Positions 7,089-15,832 of a stretch of DNA of 64,000 nt are shown in pieces. The stretch is taken from NCBI GenBank assembly GCA_045563135.1, contig JBJKUL010000001.1, positions 930,001 through 994,000 of the forward strand, given 5' to 3'. Position 1 is the first letter of the stretch; every line of letters begins with the position of its first letter. The notes beneath the pieces are model-generated. The model saw only the letters and a program-made list of their open reading frames with translations, was not told where the DNA came from and did no database searches. The position numbers and the translations under genes were made by a program. Source of the DNA: Actinomarina sp002308095. Lineage in GTDB: Bacteria > Actinomycetota > Acidimicrobiia > Actinomarinales > Actinomarinaceae.

Positions 7089-8651
7089 TTACTTTATTAG
7101 TTCGTAGGCTGGAAGAGTTAAAAAATCTTCAAATTCTTTGTTGATAATTAATTCAGTAAAGAGTTCTACTGCCTCATTTAACATTTCAGTGTTGGTAACA
7201 AGAGTATGTATAACCTCTACTTCTTCAGAAATTACAGTTTTAATATACTCTGGATTTATTGCTGTACCCTCATCTGTTGTAGCACCTGCGTGAACCCACT
7301 GCCATAATTGTGAACGTGAGATTTCTGCTGTTGCTGCATCTTCCATAAGATTAAATAAAGCTGCGGCACCTTGTCCAAGTAACCATGACTGAATGTATAG
7401 AATACCTACTTTGATATTTGTTCTGATTCCCTCCTCAGTTATAGAGCCGTTCTCTATAGTGAAATCTTGTAACATATCATCTGTTATCTCGTAACTTGGT
7501 ACGTAATCAATTTGATTACTTTTATCTTTTAAATGCTCAGTAAAGACATCTTTACAAATACCAACAAGATCTGGATGTGCAACCCATGAACCATCAAAAC
7601 CCATCTCTGCTTCTCTTACTTTGTCATTTTTTACTTTTGTAAAAGCATCCTCAGTAATTTCAGGATTACGTCTGTCTGGAATAAAGGCTGACATGCCACC
7701 AATCGCGTGGGCACCTCGTTTATGGAGACTTTGTACTAGTAATTGTGTGTAAGCTTTCATAAAAGGCACCGTCATAGTTATTTGTGATCGGTCAGGAAAA
7801 ATTACACCCTCTACATCTCGATGTCTCTTGATTGCACTAAAAATATAGTCCCACCTTCCAGCATTCATACCAAGTGAGTGATTTTTTAGACTATAGAGAA
7901 TCTCATCCATCTCAAAGGAAGCAGAAATAGTTTCGAGCAATACCGTTGCTCTGATTGTGCTTGTTGGAAGGTTCAACTCTTTCTCTGCAAGGGTAAACAT
8001 ATCATCCCACAATTGTGATTCTTCAGCAGTCTCTAATTTAGGTATATAGAAATAGCTTCCTAAGTCATTATCTAGTCGTAGTTGTGCATTGTGAAATATG
8101 TACATACAAAAATCAAAAATACTGGCAGAAACTGGTTCATTGTTATAAACCACGTTTTTTTCAAGCAAATGTAAACCTCTTGGTCTTACAAATAGAGATG
8201 TTGTAGATTCTTGATTAAGACTGTATGATTTTCCTTTCTCTTTATTTTCAAATGATATATCACGCTTATTTGCATCTATTAAGTTGATATGTCCATTCAG
8301 AATGTTTTGCCATGTTGGAGACGTTGAGTCCTCAAAATCTGCCATAAATACATCAGCCCCTGAATTAAGTGCATTAATGATCATTTTTCGATCAACTGGT
8401 CCTGTAATCTCAACATTCCTGTTTGCTACATCTTGAGGTGGAGGAACAACTTTCCAATCACCCTCTCGTATTGTCTTATCTTCTGGAAAAGAAAACTTAC
8501 CGCCACTTGAGATAAAACTCTGTACATCTATACGTTTTTTTAAGAGTTCTTTACGTCTATCTTCAAAGGAAGTAATGAATTTTTCCAGAAATTTCAGTGA
8601 ATCTTCGGTAATAATATTCTCAGTTGAAATTGAATCATTTACTTCAAACAT
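7089..8651 (-). CDS. aceB: Malate synthase A
   Basis: A 520-residue malate synthase of the A type, condensing glyoxylate with acetyl-CoA to malate. Seen: FMADFEDSTSPTWQN near residue 100, RPRGLHLLEKN near residue 156, the catalytic-region segment GRWDYIFSAIKRHRD and the C-terminal QSWLLGQGAAALFNLMEDAA block with the usual SRSQLWQWVHAGA. Length matches the family. Its ATG overlaps the stop of aceA by one base (TAATG), so the two glyoxylate-shunt genes are coupled. Confidence 0.96.
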   Translation of the reverse strand: MFEVNDSISTENIITEDSLKFLEKFITSFEDRRKELLKKRIDVQSFISSGGKFSFPEDKTIREGDWKVVPPPQDVANRNVEITGPVDRKMIINALNSGADVFMADFEDSTSPTWQNILNGHINLIDANKRDISFENKEKGKSYSLNQESTTSLFVRPRGLHLLEKNVVYNNEPVSASIFDFCMYIFHNAQLRLDNDLGSYFYIPKLETAEESQLWDDMFTLAEKELNLPTSTIRATVLLETISASFEMDEILYSLKNHSLGMNAGRWDYIFSAIKRHRDVEGVIFPDRSQITMTVPFMKAYTQLLVQSLHKRGAHAIGGMSAFIPDRRNPEITEDAFTKVKNDKVREAEMGFDGSWVAHPDLVGICKDVFTEHLKDKSNQIDYVPSYEITDDMLQDFTIENGSITEEGIRTNIKVGILYIQSWLLGQGAAALFNLMEDAATAEISRSQLWQWVHAGATTDEGTAINPEYIKTVISEEVEVIHTLVTNTEMLNEAVELFTELIINKEFEDFLTLPAYELIK

Positions 8652-9946
8652 TAAAACTGTTCCTCTTCTGTTGAACCTGTAAGGGCAAGTGTTGATGCAT
8701 CTCCATCGCTAATAATTGTTGAGACTGTATCAAAATACCCTGCTCCAACTTCTCTTTGGTGTTTCACAGAAGTAAATCCCTCTGCTTCTAATGCGAACTC
8801 TTTTTGTTGAAGTTCAACGTAAGCAGACATGTTTCCTCCCCTGTATTTTGATGCTAGCTCAAACATTGAAGTATTGAGTGCATGAAATCCAGCAAGAGTA
8901 ATAAATTGAAATTTATATCCAAATGAACTTAGCTTTTCTTGGAAGGTTGCTATTTCATCATCTGACAAAGCTTTTTTCCAATTGAACGATGGCGAACAAT
9001 TGTAAGCTAGTAATTTATCAGGATATTTTTCATGTATGGCATCTGCAAAATCTCTAGCAAACCCTATGTCTGGTGTTCCTGTTTCACACCATATAAGATC
9101 TGAATATGGAGCGTAAGATAATCCACGACTGATTGCAGCTTCTGGACCATTCTTTACTTTAAAGAACCCCTCGGAAGTTCTCTCCCCTAATACAAAATGA
9201 CTATCAGCATCATCAATATCACTAGTGATAAGATTTGCTCCAAGTGCATCTGTTCTTGCAATGATTACTGTTGGTACACCCATTGTGTCAGCTGCAAGCC
9301 TTGCTGAAGTTAAAGTCCTTATGTGTTGACTGGTTGGAACCAATACTTTTCCACCCATATGTCCACATTTTTTTTCAGCTGCAAGTTGGTCTTCATAATG
9401 TACACCAGCTGCTCCAGCTTCAATAAATTTCTTCGTCAACTCAAATACATTTAGTGTTCCACCAAAACCTGCTTCACCATCAGCAACAATAGGAACGAGA
9501 TAGTCTATATCTTCTTTTCCCTCTACTCGGTCCACCTGTTCAGCTCTAAGTAATGCATTATTTATTCTCTTTGCCAAAGTTGGGGCACTATTGCTTGGAT
9601 ACAGAGATTGGTCTGGGTAGGTTGTTTCTCCAAGATTTGAATCTGCAGCAACTTGCCACCCACTTAAATAGATTGCCTTAAGCCCAGCTTTCACCATTTG
9701 AACGGCTTGATTTCCCGAAAGTGCACCTAAGGCAGATATCCATTCATCTTTCACTGATAAATCACTGAAAAGTTTTTGTGATCCTTTTTCTGCAAGAGTA
9801 TGTTTAATCTCCACAGAATTTCGAATACTTACCACATCTTCAGCAGAATAGTTTCTCGTAATCCCTTTCCATCTTGGATTGGTTTCCCATTCAGTTTTTA
9901 GTCCTTCATGATCTAAAAAACTATTCTCCATCGTAAAGACTTTCAT
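8651..9946 (-). CDS. aceA: Isocitrate lyase
   Basis: A 431-residue isocitrate lyase cleaving isocitrate to succinate and glyoxylate. Seen: the active-site loop KKCGHMGGKVLVPTSQHI with the catalytic Cys near residue 193, PIVADGEAGFGG, and YNCSPSFNWKK. Together with aceB this makes the whole shunt, letting the cell grow on acetate or fatty acids. The start at 9946 sits inside a short upstream reading frame with a good ribosome binding site, which may couple its translation. An internal ATG five codons in is an alternative start. Confidence 0.96.
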   Translation of the reverse strand: MKVFTMENSFLDHEGLKTEWETNPRWKGITRNYSAEDVVSIRNSVEIKHTLAEKGSQKLFSDLSVKDEWISALGALSGNQAVQMVKAGLKAIYLSGWQVAADSNLGETTYPDQSLYPSNSAPTLAKRINNALLRAEQVDRVEGKEDIDYLVPIVADGEAGFGGTLNVFELTKKFIEAGAAGVHYEDQLAAEKKCGHMGGKVLVPTSQHIRTLTSARLAADTMGVPTVIIARTDALGANLITSDIDDADSHFVLGERTSEGFFKVKNGPEAAISRGLSYAPYSDLIWCETGTPDIGFARDFADAIHEKYPDKLLAYNCSPSFNWKKALSDDEIATFQEKLSSFGYKFQFITLAGFHALNTSMFELASKYRGGNMSAYVELQQKEFALEAEGFTSVKHQREVGAGYFDTVSTIISDGDASTLALTGSTEEEQF

Positions 9947-10010
9947 AAATTTCAGCCTTTGTTCTTTTTATATCGTTAGCCTTTGTCTGACCATTTTCTT
10001 GTTTTTTCAT
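9921..10010 (-). CDS. Possible 29-residue leader peptide of aceA
   Basis: An ATG frame of 29 codons plus stop, preceded by AAGGAAAAT, a better ribosome binding site than aceA itself has. The product is hydrophilic (MKKQENGQTKANDIKRTKAE) and the frame ends 26 nt inside aceA in another frame. It may be a leader peptide coupling translation into aceA, or chance. No known family. Confidence 0.3.
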   Translation of the reverse strand: MKKQENGQTKANDIKRTKAEIYESLYDGE

Positions 10011-10034
10011 TATTTTCCTTCCTAAAATAAAAAA

Positions 10035-10052
10035 ACCGGGCAGGTGCCCGGT
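10035..10052 (-). terminator. Rho-independent terminator
   Basis: Perfect 7 bp GC-rich stem ACCGGGC/GCCCGGT with a 4-nt loop, followed on the minus strand by a run of seven T and further T-rich sequence. It lies downstream of the DUF1295 gene and upstream of aceA, so it should end the former transcript; it could alternatively sit in the aceA leader as an attenuator. Confidence 0.85.
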
Positions 10053-10173
10053 GTCAAAAAAGGTTGCGTAAGGGCACTACATATGTATGTAAACCACCAC
10101 TTGCACAACGTTTAATTTTTGCATAAAGGAACTATACCATAAGTATGTAAACTTTGTGAAATTGTGAAATAAT

Positions 10174-11172
10174 TTATTTTTCTTTTTTGGGACCTGGAAA
10201 AAATCTATTAGTTGTTTTTTGATACTCTTTGTAATCCGGACGCTTTTCAATTGAGAAATGCTCAGATGGTACTGCACCTGTTGTGTAGACGAGAGTGGTG
10301 TACATCATTTTGGATGTATACAAAAGTCCAATGCCAATTAGTACCCAAAGTATCTTGCTCTGTTGATCGTTAAGGAATGCAATACTCAGCGTTTCTAACC
10401 TAAGCCATGATGGGATTGCCATAATTATGAGTCCATTCCATACCATCCATTCACCAAAATAATTTGGATGCCTTGTGTATTTCCATAACCCAATATTGCA
10501 TACTTGATTTTGCTTTCCTTCTTTTTTCATTTTTTTAAGAAAACCCAATTTTTGAAAATCTGCTATCGACTCCATTAACAACGACAGCAACCAGATAGTT
10601 ATGCCAACAATCTCCAATAGCTCTAATGACTGTGATGTGCTTGAAGCTGTGATGAATATTGGTAGTGAAAGAAATGAGGCGTTTGCAAGACACTGTGAAA
10701 TAGCATCTATTTGTAGAGCGAGTTGAGTGTTTTCTTTTCCTTCTTCTTTCCAAAGTATCCTCTGGTACTGGTATCTAGGAAATTCTTTATCTAAATACCC
10801 GGCCCTCCACATTTTTACAGCTCCCAATCCCATTCTTAAACCAACAAGAATTACCATCGAACTGACGATTAGTGATCTCAACCAATAACCACTACTCAAA
10901 AGGTAGCTAACAATACCAAGTAGAACTAGACCCCAAGGCCAACCAATATCTACATAACTCATTCTTTGAGTTCTCCATATTGGAATACATACTACAAAAA
11001 TAAATAAGATTGTCTGTACCAAGATGTTGGTGAGAGCAATGTTAGTAAACTCTGCCGTACTCACAATCAAGAGTAAACCAATCAAGTAAGGAACAAGTGG
11101 ACGAAAATACCTCAATTTATTTCTTAGGGTTTCTATTTTTAATGTACCAAAAGCAAACACCCATTGCGGCAA
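10174..11172 (-). CDS. DUF1295 / steroid 5-alpha-reductase-like membrane protein
   Basis: A membrane enzyme of the DUF1295 family, related to steroid reductases and isoprenylcysteine methyltransferases. Seen: about seven hydrophobic segments, the N-terminal YVDIGWPWGLVLLG block and the C-terminal cofactor motif LWKYTRHPNYFGEWMVWNG near residue 225. The reaction is unknown. Starts are uncertain: the TTG at 11172 overlaps the upstream 51-residue gene by 56 bp, whereas a TTG at 11115, just after that gene's TAA, gives a protein starting MRYFRPLVPYL. Neither has a clear ribosome binding site. Confidence 0.82.
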   Translation of the reverse strand: MPQWVFAFGTLKIETLRNKLRYFRPLVPYLIGLLLIVSTAEFTNIALTNILVQTILFIFVVCIPIWRTQRMSYVDIGWPWGLVLLGIVSYLLSSGYWLRSLIVSSMVILVGLRMGLGAVKMWRAGYLDKEFPRYQYQRILWKEEGKENTQLALQIDAISQCLANASFLSLPIFITASSTSQSLELLEIVGITIWLLSLLMESIADFQKLGFLKKMKKEGKQNQVCNIGLWKYTRHPNYFGEWMVWNGLIIMAIPSWLRLETLSIAFLNDQQSKILWVLIGIGLLYTSKMMYTTLVYTTGAVPSEHFSIEKRPDYKEYQKTTNRFFPGPKKEK

Positions 11173-11272
11173 AAGATAGTCCCATTGAGATTAGATCGTA
11201 ATCAGTAACTGCCGTAAAAATAATTGCTCCAAGAAAAAATGTAGAGAGTATAAAGAATTTTTTATCATCCAT
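11117..11272 (-). CDS. Small membrane protein, 51 aa
   Basis: An ATG frame with two short hydrophobic helices (FFILSTFFLGAIIFTAV and LISMGLSFAAMGVCFWYI) and a basic end. It lies directly upstream of the DUF1295 gene and overlaps its longest possible form, so the downstream gene may be translated by re-initiation after this TAA. No recognised family. Confidence 0.5.
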   Translation of the reverse strand: MDDKKFFILSTFFLGAIIFTAVTDYDLISMGLSFAAMGVCFWYIKNRNPKK

Positions 11273-11296
11273 AGATTCAATGATACACTTTAAAGT

Positions 11297-11377
11297 ATGA
11301 ATGCAAAAAAGATAGTACTGCTGGGGTTTCTGTTATTGATTCCACTTCTCTTCGGACTTTTGTCTCTGTCCTTATAG
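11297..11377 (+). CDS. Possible 26-residue membrane peptide
   Basis: An ATG frame of 26 codons: a Lys-Lys N-terminus and one long Leu-rich helix (IVLLGFLLLIPLLFGLLSLS). It diverges from the 51-residue gene by 24 bp. No clear Shine-Dalgarno; may be chance, but single-helix peptides of this type recur in the window. Confidence 0.3.
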   Translation: MNAKKIVLLGFLLLIPLLFGLLSLSL

Positions 11378-11384
11378 TTTTTAT

Positions 11385-11879
11385 TTAGGAAAACCACTTA
11401 TGGTTGCCAAAGTGATTTTTTGGCACAGGTTTTTGTTCAACGGCATAATAATTAATACCGCTTAAGACGGAGTTAAGGTAAGACTTCAATTTTGGATTAA
11501 TTAAAAACTTATAAGGTAGCAAAGATATCAACTTTGGTGTGTTAGCTAAGAAATGTGGATAGATGGTTATAGACAGTGATGCATTATCTCCGTCAGGAGA
11601 AATTTTCCATATAACTTTAGATTTCTTGCTATTCTTGCCCCCAATTTTTAATGAATAACCCTTGCCTTCCTCCCAGCTTAGAAATTCTCTTTCATACCTT
11701 AGCCCACTTAGATAAACCAAAATATCTTTTGACTCTGGTCCAGGCCAGGTAGTAACTGTGTGACTTTTAGCAAAAGGGTGCACCAACTCTAAATGTCCTG
11801 GTTCACTTATGATGTCCCATACTTTATCTGTTGAAGTTTCAATTGTTTTGATCACCTCAACTGATTGTTTGTACTGCAT
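11385..11879 (-). CDS. SRPBCC-family protein
   Basis: A 164-residue protein with the START/Bet v 1-like (SRPBCC) pattern: VEVIKTIETSTDKVWDIISEPGHLELVHP at the N-terminus, a central beta sheet and a C-terminal helix (FLINPKLKSYLNSVLSGINYY). Such proteins bind hydrophobic ligands or act as cyclases; the ligand is unknown. It follows the alpha/beta-hydrolase gene by 11 bp on the same strand, suggesting a shared transcript. Confidence 0.75.
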   Translation of the reverse strand: MQYKQSVEVIKTIETSTDKVWDIISEPGHLELVHPFAKSHTVTTWPGPESKDILVYLSGLRYEREFLSWEEGKGYSLKIGGKNSKKSKVIWKISPDGDNASLSITIYPHFLANTPKLISLLPYKFLINPKLKSYLNSVLSGINYYAVEQKPVPKNHFGNHKWFS

Positions 11880-11890
11880 AACGTTATTAA

Positions 11891-13282
11891 TTATTGATCT
11901 ATTGAAATTAAGTATGGAGAATAATCTTCATTTGGCGTTCCGCCGTTTAGAACTGTTCTGTTGAAATAATTATTTACATCTAAGGATTCTTCATAATTAA
12001 TGCTTCCTTTAAGGAAGGTATATTTAGTTAAGGGACTAATTGAACCAAATGCAACAAAATCATAGTGTCTTGAATCTTTCATATAGTATCCATGAATCTC
12101 TACATCTTGTGGAGATAATATGGTGTTGTAAACTTCGATTTCAGTTAATTCGTCAGAATCTGTGTATCCACTGAACCAGTCCTCACTGTATATAACATCT
12201 GTTTTATTACGGATTACTAAATCTTCACCCGCATCAATAAATGGGGTTAAGAAAGGATCCTGTAAAATCATATTTTGACAAGCATTGACCAAACAATACT
12301 CTACGACTGCACCAGCTCCTGTTGAGTGAGCCATGACGGAGATATCATTAAAGTCAGCAGCTTCTCTTACAATTTTGGTCACTGTATTTGTATCACTGCT
12401 TAAATTTTGAAAATAGTTCATACTATCTTCAATATCATTTTTCATCTCAAACATCACACTATGGATATTTGAAGAGTTCTCAGTACTGCCAGTATTAAAA
12501 ATTATTCCTGAAGGCAGGTCTGTAAACATTGCCAGACCTGTATGGTCAATTGAAAAAATAACATACCCCTGAGAGGCCAAGTGGATTAATTGGTCAGAGG
12601 CAAATATTTTTTCTCCAGCCCATCCATGTGAATATATAAGCACTGGAAACTGTTGATTAGATACAGGTGAAAGTCCTTCTTGAACTTCAAATTTTGAAAA
12701 CTTTAAATGCTGTAATAGAAATTCAGGTAGAGAGAGTTCCCATGTCCTGTTTAAATATCTAACAATGTATGTTCCCCAATTACCATCTGCACTTCTTAAT
12801 ATTTGATTAAAAGAACTATCTTCATTACTCGGGTAGTAGACATCTACTAAAAGCTCCCTTTGTGTTTGTTCTTGAAGATTGCTTATTTCAACAAATTCAA
12901 CGGGGTTTAATCTGCTTTCAACAGTTACGAGCTCCTCGCTGTACCCTACTGAATAAAGAGCACCCGCTTGAGATTCAAACGAAGGCACAGGAAAAACATA
13001 GAGTAACACTGTAGTTGCAAGTGTGAGCGTAAAAGTTTTAAATGAAATTAGGAATCTAACGTATTTTTTTGAACTTTTATAATCGAACAAAGTTATAAGG
13101 GACCTTAGAAAAAAGAGTATGTATATTAAGTAATACTGCCATCTTAAACCTACAAAGATAAGCTGAGTAATAATCGTTATCAAGAAAGTGCTGAGCAATA
13201 TTTTCTGTGTTGTTGGGGTAAAACGTTGGAAAAATAAAGTCGTAAACCCAAACCCAATAATTAATATATCAAAAAAATCCAT
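11891..13282 (-). CDS. Membrane-anchored alpha/beta hydrolase (PAF-acetylhydrolase-like)
   Basis: A 463-residue protein with three or four N-terminal hydrophobic helices (residues 1-115) and an outer alpha/beta-hydrolase domain. Seen: LLVDVYYPSN, FPVLIYSHGWAG (oxyanion-loop region), VIFSIDHTG and the nucleophile elbow MAHSTGAGAV near residue 319 with Ser in an HSxG context; the late DSRHYDFV supplies a plausible catalytic His. This layout resembles platelet-activating-factor acetylhydrolase-like lipases. Substrate unknown. The gene diverges from the ABC permease genes. Confidence 0.75.
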   Translation of the reverse strand: MDFFDILIIGFGFTTLFFQRFTPTTQKILLSTFLITIITQLIFVGLRWQYYLIYILFFLRSLITLFDYKSSKKYVRFLISFKTFTLTLATTVLLYVFPVPSFESQAGALYSVGYSEELVTVESRLNPVEFVEISNLQEQTQRELLVDVYYPSNEDSSFNQILRSADGNWGTYIVRYLNRTWELSLPEFLLQHLKFSKFEVQEGLSPVSNQQFPVLIYSHGWAGEKIFASDQLIHLASQGYVIFSIDHTGLAMFTDLPSGIIFNTGSTENSSNIHSVMFEMKNDIEDSMNYFQNLSSDTNTVTKIVREAADFNDISVMAHSTGAGAVVEYCLVNACQNMILQDPFLTPFIDAGEDLVIRNKTDVIYSEDWFSGYTDSDELTEIEVYNTILSPQDVEIHGYYMKDSRHYDFVAFGSISPLTKYTFLKGSINYEESLDVNNYFNRTVLNGGTPNEDYSPYLISIDQ

Positions 13283-13355
13283 GTGTAACTATGTTACTTG
13301 GGTTGTAATAATTAGAGTTCTCATCTCAAACATACTTCTTAACTAAACTAGTTAA

Positions 13356-14495
13356 ATGTTGAAATTTTTTTTCCGTAATTTATTGACTTCGGTTATCTCA
13401 ATATTTATTTTTCTTCTAATTATGTTCTATGGGATAAATATTTTAATTCCAGGTGATTTCTTAACTCCGCTTCGCTTAATGATGTCACAAGAGGAGCTAG
13501 ATGCACTTCGAGATACTTTAGGTGCAAATGATCCTTTAATACAGCAATATTACAGATGGATACAAAGTGTCTTTAGTGGTGAGATTACCCCTGGTGGCTT
13601 TAGACAGCGTTCAAGTAAAACTGTTCTTGACACCGTACTCCCGACTTTACATGTTCTTCTGCCTTCTTTTGTAATATCAATTTATCTCTCCAGAATCCCT
13701 GTATTGAAAACAAAAGTAAAGCGTCTAGGGAAAGAAAAGATATTTAGTGATGTATTTGGCATATTGTTGATTAGCCTCTTTCCTCCCATAATCTATTTTC
13801 TTATCGGTGAACGACTTGAAAGTTTGTTTAGGAGCTTATTTAATCAATTTGAAATTACAGGAACGTCCAGTGAAATACTCCTATTCAGTGAATTAAGAAT
13901 AGGTTTTGGATATCTGCTTTTTGCAATTGCATGTTCATATATAATTGTAAGTATTTTTGAACTGCTTGCATTGATACACATTCCTAAACAAAAACTTCTT
14001 ATTGCTGGATTACTCCTGCTTATTGTCTTCCTCTTTTTTGATGCAAAAGAAGTGGTAACGATGTTGTTTTATTCTAAAAATGCATTTATAACAATTGGAA
14101 TACTTACTGTTTTACTTATCGGTGAATTTATTTTATTTAACAATATTATTGTCCAAAATATCTCCAAAGAAGACCACATTATGACGGCCTCAGCAATAGG
14201 ATATTCAAACCAAAAAATATTTAAAGATCACATTATCAGAAATTCATTCTTTCCTTTTGCAACAAGAATTGCGATCAATCTTCCTTACACAATCGCCTCT
14301 TTGGTAATTGTTGAATCGACAACTGGCTGGGGTGGCATGGGCTCTATGCTTTATCGAGCTATTATGAGCCAGGACTCTAATGCTGCAATGGCTATCTTAT
14401 TTTTACTTGCAATACTTACAGCAACTTTGCGTCTAGGAATTAACTTCTCGCAAATTGTATTTAACCCACAACTGCGAGGTACGCGTAATGTTTAA
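13356..14495 (+). CDS. ABC transporter permease, DppB/OppB-like
   Basis: A 379-residue inner-membrane permease of the peptide/nickel type. Seen: a first helix (residues 12-32), LRDTLGANDPLIQQYYRWI typical of the DppB outer loop, several helices, and the cytoplasmic EAA loop TASAIGYSNQKIFKDHIIRN near residue 271 that docks on the ATPase. It overlaps its partner permease by 8 bp. No binding protein or ATPase gene is adjacent, so it presumably uses components encoded elsewhere. Confidence 0.82.
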   Translation: MLKFFFRNLLTSVISIFIFLLIMFYGINILIPGDFLTPLRLMMSQEELDALRDTLGANDPLIQQYYRWIQSVFSGEITPGGFRQRSSKTVLDTVLPTLHVLLPSFVISIYLSRIPVLKTKVKRLGKEKIFSDVFGILLISLFPPIIYFLIGERLESLFRSLFNQFEITGTSSEILLFSELRIGFGYLLFAIACSYIIVSIFELLALIHIPKQKLLIAGLLLLIVFLFFDAKEVVTMLFYSKNAFITIGILTVLLIGEFILFNNIIVQNISKEDHIMTASAIGYSNQKIFKDHIIRNSFFPFATRIAINLPYTIASLVIVESTTGWGGMGSMLYRAIMSQDSNAAMAILFLLAILTATLRLGINFSQIVFNPQLRGTRNV

Positions 14496-15363
14496 ATTGA
14501 TATTGAGAAGTACTTATAAGACTTACCATGGAAAATTAGGATATCTTTTCTTACTACTCCTCATGACTGGATCAGTTGCACATATAGTGCTATTGAAAAC
14601 AATTTGGCCTGTAAATATTTACGACCCTATTATTGGTTTTGATCTATCTGTATTTCCACATCCAGTAGCACCTTCGGGTTCACATTTACTGGGGACAGAC
14701 CCTCTTGGAAGAGATGTTTTGAGTATGTTTTTAGCTGGTTCAGAGCCTTTAATAAAACTCTCTATTGTCTCTTTTATAACTGGATTAGTTTCAAGTTTAC
14801 TTGTTGGAACTTTTGTACCTTTTCTATTTAGACACTTTGACTTAGTTCTAAGAGAGTTCTCTTCAGGTCTAGTATTAATCTCACCCCCAATTGTTTTGCT
14901 AATTCTTGGGACAGGAGATTTTCTTGAAAAACTGAGCCCAGAAACTGTTGGGTTTATCTACGGAACGCTTGGAGGACTAGGTGTCTGCTACTTAGTAATA
15001 AGCACACGAGTAAAAGAGCTTATTAATTCTGAGTTTTTAAATGCCTCAAGAGTTATAGGTGCAAGTGAGCTTCAAATAGCCTTAAGACATATCCTGCCAT
15101 TAATAATTCCCTATTCTGTAGCTCTAATGTTGTCAGTAACAACTAGTGGAATAGTTGCTTATGGCTTTGCTTCTTTTTTTGGACAGGTTGGATGGACTCC
15201 TAACTGGGGCATGATGATATACGATGCTATTACTTATGGAAGTTATCTAGGTGGAACAAATCTATGGAATTTACTGCCTCCAACATTTGGATTTATTTTT
15301 TGTTCAAGTTCTTTTTATCTAATTAGTATCAGTGTGAAAAAACAATTTGGGATAAGTCTTTAA
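14488..15363 (+). CDS. ABC transporter permease, DppC/OppC-like
   Basis: A 291-residue permease partner of the upstream DppB-like protein. Seen: HLLGTDPLGRDVLSMFLAGS near residue 63, the DppC signature, and the EAA loop NASRVIGASELQIALRHILP. The ATG at 14488 overlaps the previous stop (ATGTTTAA) and starts right at the basic N-terminus; a longer start inside the previous gene is less likely. It heads a run of tiny genes downstream. Confidence 0.85.
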   Translation: MFKLILRSTYKTYHGKLGYLFLLLLMTGSVAHIVLLKTIWPVNIYDPIIGFDLSVFPHPVAPSGSHLLGTDPLGRDVLSMFLAGSEPLIKLSIVSFITGLVSSLLVGTFVPFLFRHFDLVLREFSSGLVLISPPIVLLILGTGDFLEKLSPETVGFIYGTLGGLGVCYLVISTRVKELINSEFLNASRVIGASELQIALRHILPLIIPYSVALMLSVTTSGIVAYGFASFFGQVGWTPNWGMMIYDAITYGSYLGGTNLWNLLPPTFGFIFCSSSFYLISISVKKQFGISL

Positions 15364-15381
15364 TTCTCAATTACTATAAGA

Positions 15382-15570
15382 GTGATGAGAGCGTCAACCA
15401 ATATAAAGTATCTAACTTTCATAGCAGTTCTGATTATGGTGCTTTTTAGTGTCGAAATGATACTAAGCCTTAATGGGATTGAAGAATCTATTGCATTCCC
15501 TATTTTCTGGATTGTCTTTTTCTTGTGGATTCTTTTTGGGAAAAAATTCTTACAGAAAAGAACAAAATGA
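15382..15570 (+). CDS. Small membrane protein, 62 aa
   Basis: Two hydrophobic helices (about residues 9-28 and 37-52) and a Lys-rich end (KKFLQKRTK). It begins 18 bp after the DppC-like gene with AAGAG just upstream; GTG at 15382 or ATG at 15385 could start it. It overlaps the following 31-residue gene by 4 bp (ATGA). No recognised family. Confidence 0.55.
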   Translation: MMRASTNIKYLTFIAVLIMVLFSVEMILSLNGIEESIAFPIFWIVFFLWILFGKKFLQKRTK

Positions 15571-15662
15571 GTTTTATTGAAGAATTAGAACGTATATGGG
15601 ACACTTGGGAGATAATGCTTATTATTATTCCCATCATTATCTATCAATTATTTAAAAAATGA
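15567..15662 (+). CDS. 31-residue single-span peptide in overlapping chain
   Basis: An ATG frame beginning in the stop of the previous gene (ATGA) and ending in the start of the next (ATGA). The peptide has an acidic amphipathic N-terminus (MSFIEELERIWDTWE) and one Ile-rich helix with a basic tail. Double ATGA overlap on both sides is strong evidence of a real translated gene. Function unknown; it may be a small subunit or regulator. Confidence 0.55.
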   Translation: MSFIEELERIWDTWEIMLIIIPIIIYQLFKK

Positions 15663-15832
15663 AAAAATTACTAACACTTAATCCTTTCATCTATTTTGCA
15701 ACAGCATACACTTCTTACCCTTTGATGTATGTATTTGAAAACTCTAATATTTTTGTAAATTATTTCTTTTTATTTTCATTCATTTCAAGTTCTGTCTTAG
15801 GTTTTATTAGTTTGGTTAATAAAAATGGTTAG
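15659..15832 (+). CDS. Small membrane protein, 57 aa
   Basis: An ATG frame overlapping the previous stop by 4 bp and the next gene's start by 8 bp. The product is hydrophobic with two helices (LNPFIYFATAYTSYPLMYVF and FFLFSFISSSVLGFISLV). No recognised family. It continues the overlapping chain from the ABC permease to the DUF1801 gene. Confidence 0.5.
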   Translation: MKKLLTLNPFIYFATAYTSYPLMYVFENSNIFVNYFFLFSFISSSVLGFISLVNKNG

